This document shows positions 34,355 through 47,100 of a DNA stretch of 64,000 bases, in pieces. The notes beneath the pieces are model-generated. The model was not told where the DNA came from and did no database searches. It was given only the letters and a program-made list of their open reading frames with translations. The position numbers and the translations under genes are program-made. The DNA comes from Liolophura sinensis (lineage: Eukaryota > Mollusca > Polyplacophora > Chitonida > Chitonidae): contig NC_088303.1 of the NCBI RefSeq assembly GCF_032854445.1, positions 13,895,501 to 13,959,500 of the forward strand, given 5' to 3'. How positions within the stretch are numbered: the first letter of the stretch is position 1; every line of letters begins with the position of its first letter.

Positions 34355-34593
34355 GGGCGCCGTGGCTGAGATGGTTAGCACGTCAGCACGGCGTAATAAC
34401 CCAGAAGTCTCTCACCAGTGCGGTTCAAGTCCAGGTCATGCCTGCTTCCTCTCCAAGTGGGAAGGTCTGCAGCAACCTGCGGATGCCCGTGGGTTTCTCC
34501 CGGGCCCCGCCAGGTTTCCTCCCACGATAATGCTGACCGCCGTGATATAAGTGAAATATTCTTGAGGAGGACGTAAGACACCAAATAAATAAA
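34355..34593 (+). mobile_element. SINE, family A, second copy
   Basis: Same family as 33,182-33,442 with a better preserved promoter: box A GTGGCTGAGATGGTTAGCACG and box B GGTTCAAGTCC. The core has GTGGGTTTCTCCCGGG and GGTTTCCTCCCACGATAATG. The tail hairpin is damaged (GAGGAGGACG). TAAACATCTAT (34,344-34,354) and TAAACATTTAT (34,594-34,604) form an 11-bp target duplication with one mismatch. The frames through it are not genes. Confidence 0.87.
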
Positions 34594-34984
34594 TAAACAT
34601 TTATATGCTGCCACATTGAGTCGTCCATGGTATCGCCATGTTGTTATCACGGTCCATAATTACCTCCCTCTCACTGTGTTGTCACGAAAACAATTATCAA
34701 TCGTTTTATTTAGGCTACATGCCAAATGAGAGAAAATGTCATGTTCCAGGTAAATGTTTTCGTAAAAAACAGGTTCCCTTATTTTCACCTTCATATTGTA
34801 TTCACCCTATAACCAAAAATGACAACATGATTATTATTGTCACGTGTAAGGAATTACCCAGACAGAATAGTCCACGGAGTCCATCTGGAATGACACTAAA
34901 CTGATCAGTACTTGACTGTTCTTAACTGATTCAATTATGCCCCACGTGCGCCTAGTGAAGTCCCAAAACGGCTAGTTTCCTTGG

Positions 34985-35210
34985 TCTGGATTTCTTGATT
35001 AAACTGCAAACCCCAACTCCTGTGATTACTTGTTTAATCGGAGCTAGGTATATTCAGTCTGGGCACCTTGGGATTTGTACTGCCTAACGGTGGCTGTTCA
35101 TACATACTTCTGACACTCTGGCTTCCTCACCTCATAAAGCTAACCATCGTTACATGAGTGAAAAATTCGTCAGCAATATGTTAAGTAAAAAATCAAATAA
35201 ATAAATAAAA
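34985..35210 (+). mobile_element. Old SINE, family A-like
   Basis: The CTCTGGCTTCCTCACCTCAT core and a decayed tail (CATCGTTACATGAGTGAAA ... GTTAAGTAAAAAATC) end in AAATA repeats. The head is too eroded to place the start. Just past it, AATAAA on the minus strand (35,222-35,217) could serve the formin transcript 620 bp after its stop codon. Confidence 0.55.
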
Positions 35211-35844
35211 CAATGGTTTATTTCAACCTATCCTTGGCTTTCATGCGGGCGTAAGTTTAGTCCGCCAAGTACCAGGAAAGTTGCAGGGCTTTCTCTTAGC
35301 TCTGTCCCGTCTTCTCTACTGGCCGTTACAAAAATATAACATTCTTGGATGCAACATAAAACTTGAAACTAATACGTAACTGCTGGTTGATAAACCCAAG
35401 TGCAAAGTGTTGTGGGAGATGCTATTGCTCATCCGTAACCTTTGGTTAGCCCGTCTTTCAGACAACCTTCTCGTGCAGAAATTGCCTTAACCAGATGGAA
35501 GTGCTTTTAGCAGCAAGATAACTGTACATTGGAAAATGTAATACTAGACTAAATATTAAAAAGTCACCAACACGTTTCTTCCGTTTTGAAAACATTTTAT
35601 ATCTTTCTTCGTCACCGAATCTAAACCAGTCCGCTATCAAATCTGCCATTTAGACATTTACCTTTTAAGAGTCATTTACTCTTTAAGGTATACTGGCCAG
35701 ACAAATCACAGACATAAAACTATCAAAACAAATTATTGCCATGCGATAAATGAAAGATGACAAACCGAAATGAGCAGTGGCACTTAAGAGAGACAAAACA
35801 AAATGACATAAAGTGAAGAGCGAATGTTGTAAATGTTTATCCCG
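35211..35844 (-). other. Probable 3' untranslated region of the formin gene
   Basis: Sequence between the formin stop codon and the first AATAAA on the minus strand (35,222-35,217). No frame here is convincing. The true polyadenylation site is not shown by sequence alone. Confidence 0.35.
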
Positions 35845-38199
35845 TCAAACAGTCACTCCGCCATGATGGTACACGGAGGGTTTGACCGGCATCGCCCGCA
35901 TCATTTGTGGAGGACTGCGGTGCGACGTGGAAGAATGTCCGCTATAACCAGGGCTGGGCTTGGAGTACCGCTGCATGACAACGTTGCTGTTGTTGTTCAG
36001 CGCTCGCCTCAGCTGATCTCGATAACCTTCGTCCTGCTCAGGCCGTCTCTGCTGGTCGTATCCAGGTCCCGGGTGACCTGAAGAGTTGCCGTGATACTGG
36101 TGATGGCTAGCACGAGAGTTGGAGTCACCATGATGACGGCTGTCACCTCCGGGATTGGAACCCCTCTGATTTTCCCCGTGGGACTTACCACTTCCTGTGG
36201 AAGCGGCTTGGGTCACTCCATCCAGCAGTGGGAACGGGTTCTGAATGTGATCATACATCTGTCTCTGCCCATCGCGACCCGCGGACTCCGGCTGCACAGA
36301 TATCTGCAGGTTTTTACGTTGTGTAACGGGCGTTGACGTCATCGCGACAGTTGACCCCTGATATCCGGGAGGTGGAGGGCCTTTACCGGCTTCAAAACGT
36401 TCTATTAAAGATGTGATTGACTGTGCATGTGCAGCAGCCTTATCGCGTGGGTTAAGCTGGGTCTGCTGGCCTTGGTTGTTTCCCTGATAGCTCATACCCA
36501 TAGGCTCTATGCCCTTGTCTTGAGGCATCCTCTTTAAGTCCCCTTGTTGCTGGCGCCTCTGGTCGGCAAACCTGTCCTCGGAGCGGTCTTGATGGGCATT
36601 ACCGTGCTGATCCTCTTTACTCTGCATGAGCAGATAGTTGCTGGCTCGGTTTGGACCCATTGTGTTATATCTATGTGGTCCCCTGGCCGAGTGTAGATCT
36701 TGGGGAGCTTCATGGTATACACCTGGAGGAACCATTTCGGAAGCATCGTATTTTGACTGGTTTTCATACATGTGGATGACTTTAGCTCGATATGTTGGGA
36801 TAGGGTTCACTGGTGAGCTTCCAGCAATGGTGTTAAACTGTCTCTGCGCTCTTGCTGAGTTGCTTGGAACGGTTGACTGGGGATTGGCATCCCAGCTTTG
36901 GCGCTGAGGGACCAGGTTAGTAGACCCGTCAGGGCGAGGATAGGGGTCTGATAAGCTCATGTTACTGCCGAGGGCTAGGGGTGCTCTGTCTCTACCCCGA
37001 ACCCTTTTCGAATGTACAACCCTGGGAGAACCCTGCTCGTTATTGTTCACGTCACTCTGCTGCTTAGCTTTCTCAGCCGGACGGTACGACCCTGTATTTG
37101 GGTCAATTATTCCAAATGAGGCAAAGTTAGCCTTCACCTCGGCTTGGGGCTTGGCCGGCACGACTGGAGGTACGTTTTTATTTGGAGGTTTATCTCGAGG
37201 TTTGCTTCCTCTGCCGTTGTAAAAGGCCACTTCTTCTTCGGCCTCCATATCACTGTCTTGGTGGCCAGAACGTTTTGTGGGATTTCTGTCCCCTGATGGT
37301 GATCTAGAACGAGATCGGCCGCTGGAACTGTCTCTGTTGCCTGAGTATTTATTCAGACTGTGGTGACGGAATTCTCGATGATCCACAGCAGATCGATGTT
37401 TTGACTCCGGACTTGACGCGTCATATCCTCTCCTAGAGCCGCCGTTATTTCCGAACTTTTGCACCACGGTGTTCCTCAATTTCACAAAGGCAGTATTAGA
37501 CTTATTCTGGTGCTCGGGTTCCTTTGGGGATACCATTTGTTCTTGATTTGGTTGTCGAGATTTGACATTCTCCTTCCGTAACCATGACTTCAATGAAAAT
37601 CCGGTTGACTGTTTTCTTTGAGACTCCTCGGGGTCTGGTACTGGTATCTGTGCCCTTCTCGGAGACGGTGGCATATTTTCACTACCCCCGTATCGTGTAG
37701 GGCTGTTGTCCTTTTGAGAAACCGTGGACTGGGGATGCTGTAGAAGGGCATCATCCTGGTTTTCATAGTTGGACGGGTGTACCTGAAGGTTGTTGCTGTA
37801 GGGTTTGGATGGTTTCGGTGGTGTGGGCACAGGACGATGTATATCCCCAGTTGTGGGTGGGGTAGAAATGATTCTTTTAGGGGAAGGGGAACGAGTAGAA
37901 GAGCCATCCTTGTGGTATGTCTGTTTTCTATTGAACAAGGGTTTGCAGTGTTCTTGGTCGGCCCGGGTCTGTCTTTCAGCATTGTGTTTGCTGTGATGAG
38001 GGTCCCGGGGTCGCCGAGATGAGGACTCGGAGGTCTCCCACAGGTTTCTCCCCCGGACCTGCGTGTCAGTGGGAAGACTCTCTCCTGAGCTTTTGGTGGG
38101 TGACTGGTTAAGCTTTGAGGAGGAGGTTGATACCATTGGTGAGGGTTTAGGTGGTATCTCTGGCGGTGGGTCTGGTAATGGAAGCTTCCTGGATGGTAC
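35845..38199 (-). CDS. Formin exon 16: long disordered tail
   Basis: One 2,355-nt exon coding 784 residues, with acceptor CCCATACCAG in phase 0. The sequence is rich in Ser, Pro, Gln, Arg and Asn, with several PxxP motifs (LPLPDPPPEIPPKPSP, PTPPKPSKP), a repeated DRNPTKRSG-like basic content, ANFASFGIIDPNTGSYRP, and SLIERFEAGKGPPPPGY near the end. The last residues, GGVTV, fit a class II PDZ ligand. FMN tails are normally short and bind Spire; I see no clear Spire-binding motif, so the tail is unusual for this class. Confidence 0.85.
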   Translation of the reverse strand, partial: VPSRKLPLPDPPPEIPPKPSPMVSTSSSKLNQSPTKSSGESLPTDTQVRGRNLWETSESSSRRPRDPHHSKHNAERQTRADQEHCKPLFNRKQTYHKDGSSTRSPSPKRIISTPPTTGDIHRPVPTPPKPSKPYSNNLQVHPSNYENQDDALLQHPQSTVSQKDNSPTRYGGSENMPPSPRRAQIPVPDPEESQRKQSTGFSLKSWLRKENVKSRQPNQEQMVSPKEPEHQNKSNTAFVKLRNTVVQKFGNNGGSRRGYDASSPESKHRSAVDHREFRHHSLNKYSGNRDSSSGRSRSRSPSGDRNPTKRSGHQDSDMEAEEEVAFYNGRGSKPRDKPPNKNVPPVVPAKPQAEVKANFASFGIIDPNTGSYRPAEKAKQQSDVNNNEQGSPRVVHSKRVRGRDRAPLALGSNMSLSDPYPRPDGSTNLVPQRQSWDANPQSTVPSNSARAQRQFNTIAGSSPVNPIPTYRAKVIHMYENQSKYDASEMVPPGVYHEAPQDLHSARGPHRYNTMGPNRASNYLLMQSKEDQHGNAHQDRSEDRFADQRRQQQGDLKRMPQDKGIEPMGMSYQGNNQGQQTQLNPRDKAAAHAQSITSLIERFEAGKGPPPPGYQGSTVAMTSTPVTQRKNLQISVQPESAGRDGQRQMYDHIQNPFPLLDGVTQAASTGSGKSHGENQRGSNPGGDSRHHGDSNSRASHHQYHGNSSGHPGPGYDQQRRPEQDEGYRDQLRRALNNNSNVVMQRYSKPSPGYSGHSSTSHRSPPQMMRAMPVKPSVYHHGGVTV

Positions 38200-41100
38200 C
38201 TGGTATGGGTGAGATACATAACAGTAAACTTTCATTGTGTAATAAAATCTATTAATGGACTATACAAACATTTTAATGCCTGTGGTACAAACAAATAGTC
38301 AACCTGTATCTTTCAAATGAAAGGAAACAACACATGACCCAATACTTCAGTCAGATTACGAACTTAACGGCTGAATAACGAAACAATTCGTTTGTCATTT
38401 CTTTTGATTTGGCTGCAATATTACTGATGTGAGCTCCGGTCACCAATGTATTCACAAAATGGTTTACCTTCTTGTCTCGTGTTATGGTGAAGTTTGTTTG
38501 GAATCGTTCCTTGGCAAGCTTCCGTTGAACATCTTTCCAGTGATGTTTGCAATCGTGCAAAAATGTTGCCCATGTTCCAAAGAAGGTCTTAGTGCACTGC
38601 TGAAGACAGAACTACGGGTGATTAACATGTGACAAAAGATTTATTAATTTGTTTGATTACCACTTAACACAGTGCTCAAGATTGTTCACTTATACGGTAA
38701 ATATTTTCAGTTGTAAACCAATAGAAATAAGGATGAAGATGTCCCTGAGGAATTTCGCTGTTACGATGTTGTTGCAAGCATCTTGGTTAAACAATTAATG
38801 GCCAAAGCAGCAAATGTTGTTCTTCGTATATTAGACTACATACCTGCCTTACCTCTTCCTGCTCTCCGTCAAACATAAAGTAAGCTGCTGTCCTTTGGAA
38901 GTTGTCCTTCGTCTCCCGAAAATGTCGCATCTGCGCCTCGATGCCTTCTTCAGCTGAAAGTCACCAGAAAAGTTGATAGAAAATAAATATAAATCCCTTT
39001 CGATATTTCAAAACTACTGAAAATTAACAGTTGCATTTATTTCAAACCATTTTAACGAGGAGGTCAGGAGAGGTGGAGATATCAAGTCGAAATTTGTTAT
39101 ACTTAACCTAAAAATGCATTAGTAAACATAACAACCGATGATTAAGTTCATGAGAACTTCTCATGTCAGGTAAAGATCAGTTATTAAATTCATTATAGAT
39201 GCCCTTTTTTCACTGCACGACAAGGAATAAAACTCGTGACATTGAATTTTCTGGATGACAAGGGAAAGAGTAATATGTTTGTCAAGCTTTTTTTAAGAAA
39301 AAGTTCGTAAATCACTCTGCAAGCTGAAAACCAGAAAAATTTTAGTTCCTCTAATATGATTTTTTGAACGTGTTTCATTTTCAAGTTTTATACCTTAAAA
39401 CTTTCTAGTGATACTTATTTATAAAGAAAGATCTCAAATCAATCTTGAAAATATAATATGTTCAAAGAAATCATACTAGAATAAAAATTCTAATTTATAA
39501 ATATTTTTGCTCATATCGGTATATCGACACGCTATGATTGAAATATCGCTGTAGTTGTATTATTCAGTCACATCTGTAGATTTGTCTATTGTAAATTATT
39601 GTAAATATGGAGAGAGATGCGATTTTATTTTTGACATGGCAAAGGTATGATGACCACTGAGATTCTTACCTTTTGCGAAAAACTGCTGAAGACGGTTGGA
39701 AATGTTTTCTGGGAGCGTACCGTTGTTGTCGTAAAGAAGAGGGGATATCTGTAAAAAAAAAACAAGTCGGATCCATAATTAAATGCCATAACTGAAATAG
39801 ACACAAAATAAACTGTACAGGTAGTTTTAAGTAAGAATGTGATGGAATCAATACCAAGCCACTAACAAGAAAGCAAAGAGGCAAATTCTAGGATTTTATT
39901 ACCGAATTGTTGGGTTTAAAAGGGGTGGGGATTTGAGAGGCATTGTTATGTAAATATCTAGTAATTATGATAATATGGTTATGAATTAAAAATAACAGAA
40001 CACTTACACTTTTTCTCACGTGAGCCAAGTCATCGCTAAGTCCACACAGAGCGTTGTTGACGTCGTTAAGGGAGACCTGTAATAGCACAATACGATTTGA
40101 ATCATGTCTGAAGATACATTTTGCATACGATATAGCGTTGAGAAGGTAGAAACTGCACACGATTTAAAATAAGAACATCTTCTTATGTATGTGGATAAAA
40201 ACTTGGTTACTGTTTTGTTTGTTGTTGACTTAGATATACTCATCCAGGACGACTTGAAAATTAAGTGTACTTTAGATTGTATCTCGAAAATGCCGCTTAC
40301 ATTTCGATTCAACTTTTCCCAAAGGCGATAACTTGCCAATGCTTACCTGTGCAGCGTGTCTCATATTTGATGGTTCGGGAAGGGAATACCTGGATACGTC
40401 TTGTGTGTACTGCTGGCAATAGGTCTTTATAAGGAACACTAGCAAATTTTCGCGTCCCTCCTGGGGAAAAATACAAATTAAAGTTACTGGAATTCTCAAG
40501 AAACTTAAGGATGTAACATTTCGTTTGTGTGTCTCTTTAAAGCTGATCTTCCGATCATGTGTCGCTATAACAGACTGGTGTCACCCATGACTGCCGCCTT
40601 GCTTGAACATCATGCCAATGACACCCAGCCAAGATAAGAATAGCAATTCCGGGCTCAAACAGTTTCATTGAGATACTGGTCCGTTGATAGATGATTTCTT
40701 TGACAGTATGTGACGTAATTCAATAATGACGTGTTGACGTGCTTTACTAACCCTATCCTCGATCTCCTTGAGAGTGGCCAACACCTCCAGGTGGTAACCG
40801 TCCGCCTGCCCAGAGGCGGTCCCCCCATTCATGTGGTTCCCAACAGCTAATAACGTCTCTAAAAGGTTCTTCAGGAAAACGCTGCAAAAAACATGAAGTA
40901 AACAAACCGTAAGTGTTTGCAGAACTGTGCATGATATGCAAACACCGTTACTAAATTTGAAAATGTTATACCCACATGAAAATTACTTCTAATGTGAAAA
41001 ACCTGGTATGATAACAATATTGTGTAGGCAATATACTTCAGATCACTTTGAAGAAACTGTGAAGTGTGAATGAATATAGGGCTACCTTGAGCAGATTTCT

Positions 41101-44100
41101 TCACATGCCGTGCGAACATCTTTAAGCTGTTGATCTGTGAATAAAAAGTGGGGATACACAATTAAAAACAAACAGATAAACGGATGGAATCCTTAAAGGC
41201 CTGAGTCCTCAACTGCTATAGCTTAACAGAACAGTTGAACCTGTCAGCCTCATTTCAGCCACTATTCAATGACCAATCAAATCGCCTGTTAGAACCTGTT
41301 TGCTCCGCTGCGACTTTTCGTCATGAAGCTTGATGGTGTTCTAGGGCTTTCCTCCAGCCACAAACTACTGAACTCTTCTTAGGTATAATGACGTCCATTA
41401 AGCATTAGAAAAATTAAAAACTGCGAAGAAGTCTACCCACCATCGTATAAGCGAAATATCTTTGAGTACGGCGTAAAACACCAATCAAACAAATGATAAA
41501 GAAGCCCACGGAACTGGGCACTGAAATCTGAATATGGAAGAAAATATTAACAGATCAGGCTGTGAATTAACGGATCATGCATTTGCATTTTGTCAGATTT
41601 ACCCAGCACTAATAACTAAGACCAACAATAATCCAAAACTCACCGATATCGAAGAGATAGTCGTGAATCCTTTGCTGGAACCGGAGTAACTCTGCCTTTT
41701 CTCGGTAGTGGTCAATCCGTGACACCTCATACATGATGTAATCCGGGATATCGAACTGACCTGCCAAGGGAGATAATCCAATGATTCCATGACACAGCAA
41801 CACATACTGCACGTGTTTATGCAAGACAAATTTTGCGAGGGACACGCTGTATCAAATATTACCTTCAGCACTTCACAGATTTCCCACTGGTGCCTCTGAG
41901 TTCATCATACGATAGTTTATATGGAGAATCGCACATTCTATGTCATTCATGACTTGGAAAACTACACTATAAAATGATTAGTATTAATCTTTAAAAAAAA
42001 AATAATTTCAGAGAATGAAACAGAGAAGATTTTCAACAAGTTTTGAAGGTCATCGGCAACTTGCAGTTTCTAAATTACATTGCAGCCCAGGATTATCGGA
42101 TTAAGTTAAAATATCGTACAATTTAAGGGTTTTATGACAACCTAGTTGGTCTCAGTGTAACAACTGACATTCTAAATAATATTTAACACATGGACACATA
42201 TCTGGATTGCAAAAAAAGTTACCTGTTCCTTTTCGTTGGGCTTGATGTAAAACTCGGTCCATATCTTTATGTGAGAGAATCAAATCCAGTAGAGCGTCCG
42301 CCCTGATTAACATAAATCATTCAACGATGAGCATGTATATATTTGAGCTAAATCACGGTTTCGATTTTAATTTACGGTACGTCTGATTCGTGCCTTTGCA
42401 TACTTATACGAGTTGAAAAATTTGGAAAAATCACATTTCCTTTAAACTAACTATCCAGGACTGAATACAAATCTTTCTTTTTAAACTGTCAGGTCAAACC
42501 ACCCACATTATGGATTAAATTGTGTGATCACTCACCCTTCTTCGTCCAGAAATGGTGTTTGAAGTTCACTGATCGCTTGTATGACGTCTTGCAGTGTTAG
42601 TTTGAGAAAATGCATCTTACTGACGAAAATCTGAGCCTTATCTCGATCAACAACTGAAACCTGCAATGAAAAGAGAGTCATGACTGACAACAGACCAATA
42701 ATAAAATTGGCTCGAAAATCAAGGCAGATCAACTACTTAGTTGCGGAGGAATTACACCAGTGAGACGCGCAGGGATATTTGTTATAAATAATAATGGAAA
42801 TTCCTTGAAATGGCGGTTACTCACGTAACTTCTCGATCTGCCTCGTCGCGCCACGACGTCATCATAAAGCGACACCTGACTGCGGTATCCGTCACTCTCG
42901 TCATTAAACACACTGCAAAAAAAAAACATTTTTATACCTTTGGATTAAAATCCTTCACAACTGTATATATCTAAAAAAGATTTGTAAATTTAACAATATT
43001 GCCTGAATTTCCACCGGATAGTACCAACAAATTGATTTCGCCTATAAATGTCCACAAAGTCAACAATGGTAACCATATCACAATAAAAAACAAACAAGTT
43101 TAATTATAATTACTTGTATTTTCGACCAAAAAACCAGAGTACTATGTTTATCACGTTGAAAGCAGTGAATAAAGCTATTAGTTGTATGGTTGTACGGTTT
43201 ATTTATTTGGTTCGAGGTATACGCTGCAGTCAAGAATACTTCATACATCAACTGACACATGACACACCGCACCACACACCACGTAACACACAAACCTCCT
43301 GAAGTAACACCGCAGTCGATCCAGCAGGAATAGCATTCGAATACACGATTTGATATTTCAATCGTGTGTGACTTGCAAACACAATCGCTTTTTATAGCCA
43401 ACGAGTGCCCTGGGTAATGCTGCGTTGGGTGGAATGGGGTATTCTCTATAGTTTTTTCACTACACTTGGCTTTAGAATGTCATCGAGTAAAAGCTTTATT
43501 AGAGTAAAATATTTCGAGAGGCACACTAAAATATTAATAACCATAATCTCAGAAAAGCCTGAATAAAATATAAAATTGGTCCGCTGCCAAATCTAAGACA
43601 GGACTGCAGGCAACGTGTGGACATAATCAGAATATCGTACAGGTTTTTCGTTCTGAACTACATATGGGCAATCCCCAAAACAAACAGCATGTAGCCAACA
43701 ACACTATAAGTTGTCAAACAAACTTCTGAATGGCGCACCGTATAGAACATCAATAACACCCAAGCTTATCAAGTTTCTTTCTTGGTGAATGGACACAACA
43801 AAAAGCACTTGACAATAAATGAAACAAGTTGGTGATAGATCTAAGCTTAACCGACGTCTCCATCAACAGCTAGATTTACACTGTCATTAAATTATCTGGG
43901 GCACACAATGTAAGTTCACGGGGGTCTAAGACTGACCCAGTTCTCCCTGAGCGAACTGTCAACACCAGGTATCCAGTTTTACAGCTCAGCGTACGTGGAA
44001 TATAACCCAGGGAGAAACAATGATAACCAAAGATTCTGTGCTCTATAAAAGATATTCTTGTATACACACACTTCTAAATAAGCTAAAACTGTACGAATTG

Positions 44101-47100
44101 GGCTGGGCTCAAAGTTGTCATTTAATATTTTGCGGTTTTCAACGCGGTTGGTTTGGCCAACTTCCAAAATTAACCGCCACTTTTAGAAACTGATTTTCGT
44201 CAACTTTACCTAAGAAGGGCAGCTCCGCGCACTAATATTTTCCAACACTCATGCAATAACAGCTACTGGTTTTGATTAGTATAAGACCCGAAATTCACGG
44301 TGGACACTTCACTGTTTATCATATAATTGAAGACAGACAGGTCACCTTTCCGCTAGATTGAACAGTTTACATGTGGCAGGCAAAATATTAATCTTCACTT
44401 ACAGTTCTACGGCTTCTGTGTCTATCCGCGGTTCGATCATTGTATGCCAGATGGACAGCTGACTTCCCGGCGTTCCTGTGGAGGAAGAGATCCATGCCGT
44501 TATGATAAACCATACATGTCCGCAAACCTTGATTATGGATTTATTACCACTTTATCCCTTTTCGATCTTTACCAAAAGCAGGATTAATTCATTGCATCCT
44601 AAATTAAAAAGTATATACCTCAGTGCGTCATCAGAAACCATTAACAAGTAATAAGTGGAAATTCCCCCGGAACAATTACACCGTAAATGCCACCTTGGTG
44701 AGTTTGAGTCTTTTACATGCCATCAATATGGGACAATCATTCTTGTTCCACAGGCAGGCGTACTACATGTGAATACAACCATTCCTGTTCCACAGACAGG
44801 TGTACTACATGTGAATACAACCATTCCTGTTCCACAGACAGGCGTACTACATGTGAATACAATCATTCCTGTTCCACAGACAGGCGTACTACATGTGAAT
44901 ACAATCATTCCTGTTCCACAGACAGGCGTACTACATGTGAATACAATCATTCCTGTTCCACAGACAGGCGTACTACATGTGAATACAATCATTCCTGTTC
45001 CACAGACAGGCGTACTACATGTGAATACAATCATTCCTGTTCCACAGACAGGCGTACTACATGTGAATACTCATGCTTACAAACAAATTACCTAGATCAC
45101 TGAGAATTATCCTCTTCCAGGCGATGTACTTCATTTTTCTCCTCGGCTGAAGAATTGGCTTGTTGGGGTAGACTTTATTCCCACGGCTGGGTCTTGGGGG
45201 TAACGGAGGCGGAACGTCGGAGTCTTGTGGCTGTGTCGACCCCGTCCAAGGACGATCCTGATCCAGTTTGGCATCTGAACAGACAATGTTGTCCGATGTT
45301 AAGAAACACTTATTAGCGACTAAATTATTGCTTTGGTTAAACTTTCTCTTGTAAGGCTCCAAATTGTAGTGCAAGTAACATGACGATAAACGTCATGCAT
45401 TTCACTGATGGAAACAAATAAGGGTAGTGGAGTAGCCATATTAAAGCAGGCCTTTTCATTAAGATTTGTAAATAATGACTTTTATACTGTGCAACATTTA
45501 TGTCGTCAAGAAATACAGGATCTAATTCAAAATGCACTAATTTTCTTACAGGCCAACACTTATCCGCTAGACAAAGTTATTCCTCATTGCACGTGAGAAT
45601 TTACCTATTGATCCCAGCAAACCTCCTTTTCCAGGAATAATTCCATATGGTGACGACTTAGTACTGGAATTTTCTAGCATTTCAGCTATGCTTCTCAGTT
45701 CGTGCATTTTCATCATCAACTTGTTGATTCTGTCTTCATATGACCTCAAAATATGCTGATGTTCTTTTTTCATGCGTTTCATCTCCTCCAACAGTTGTTT
45801 TTCATTATCAGAGAAGGAAAAATTTTGATCGGCGAATCGGCGACTTGATGAATCGCCGCCCATGCCGCTCTCGGCTCCGCTTGACGCATGGCTGTTGTAA
45901 GTTCCAGGGGTATTGGAAGAGATTTCATAGTCAAATGGCGGCATTTGCATTCCCAGACGGCCGATCATGTAGGTATCCGGGGCCTCTTCCGGTATAACTG
46001 AATGATCACGTGACGAAGCCATGGACGCTGAATGAGTGGATTTGGGGTATAGTCTATCACGTGATTTATACAGGGAGTAGGGATCTGCCGAGCTGTCGGT
46101 GGATGTCGTACTGGCGCGTTTGTTCTGCCAGTAGTTTGATTGGAGTTTTTGTGACGGTTTTCGGCACTCTTCCGGAAAGTTTTTCTCCAAGTCCCGGAAG
46201 AAGGAGTCGATGAGGTAGCCGCTAGAAGTGTTGTCGCGGAGTAGTCTGCCCTTGACGTCGTCCAGAAGTTTATTATCTAATTTATCACTAGTCCTATGTC
46301 CATCTAAACTAGCCTTCTGAAGGGGTGGGTAATACGAATAAGACATCATAGCACTCAAGCTGCTACCCCGAGGGGGTACATTTTCATCTTCCCAACGATA
46401 CAAGTGTGAAGAGTCCTCGAAAGTAGTCCATCCGAAAATGCTTCTGATGAATCCTAGTTTGAACAAGCGTCTGGCGAACTTGAAAGCCGAAGCACGACAC
46501 TTAAACCTCCGCGGGGATGTATAAAGTAGTGCTGACACTAGAGCTGAGCCTTTAAACACATCGGTACTGTTGGAACTTCCCACCGGCTTCCGCCGCACGT
46601 CCATCTGGCAAAACACAAACAAATTTGTTAATGATCCATTCATTCTAGTATCAACCGAAAATCTCGCTAGCTGTAGTTTTCACTTAAAATAGGTGAATTC
46701 TTTTCACATTCATGCAGACTTTGTAAGAAAATACAAAACGCTTGTATCAGCTGTATAAAGCTGGGAATAAGTAAAAAGTAAGACATATGTAAGACCTTAC
46801 GGTTTTCCGTGACTCAACTCAAAGCTGTACGTCCGTCGCTGACAAAGTGTGACTATAAACTATACATACAGATCTCCATAGTTCAAACAACCGTAGAAAA
46901 CTGTCAGCGATCTATTGTCAGGACTCAAAGAAAAACTAACAATGGAGATCTAGGTTTTTGTGGGAAGGCGAATTCGGGCAGGATTGTCTGCTTTTAAACC
47001 CTGACTTTCCTGTCCACTTCCTCACGCGACTTTCGTGTCCCTGATTATGTATTTTCTGTGAACCCGAAGCAAAGAAACTGTCATTTCTTGATTTAATCAC

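Noticed and set aside
35845-38219. Plus-strand and second minus-strand frames overlapping the formin tail
   Set aside because: Shadows of the 784-codon exon. The exon frame alone fits the acceptor phase and continues the FH2 reading frame.
44655-45103. Frames of 103-146 codons in the 42-bp repeat
   Set aside because: Same effect as above; the region is an intron of the formin gene and the frames do not join its exons.
46604-46643. Formin start at the upstream ATG at 46,643
   Set aside because: A good acceptor (TTTTGCCAG) lies between that ATG and the conserved-looking exon body, so the first 13 codons are probably intron. The ATG at 46,604 remains a possible start if exon 1 is not used.
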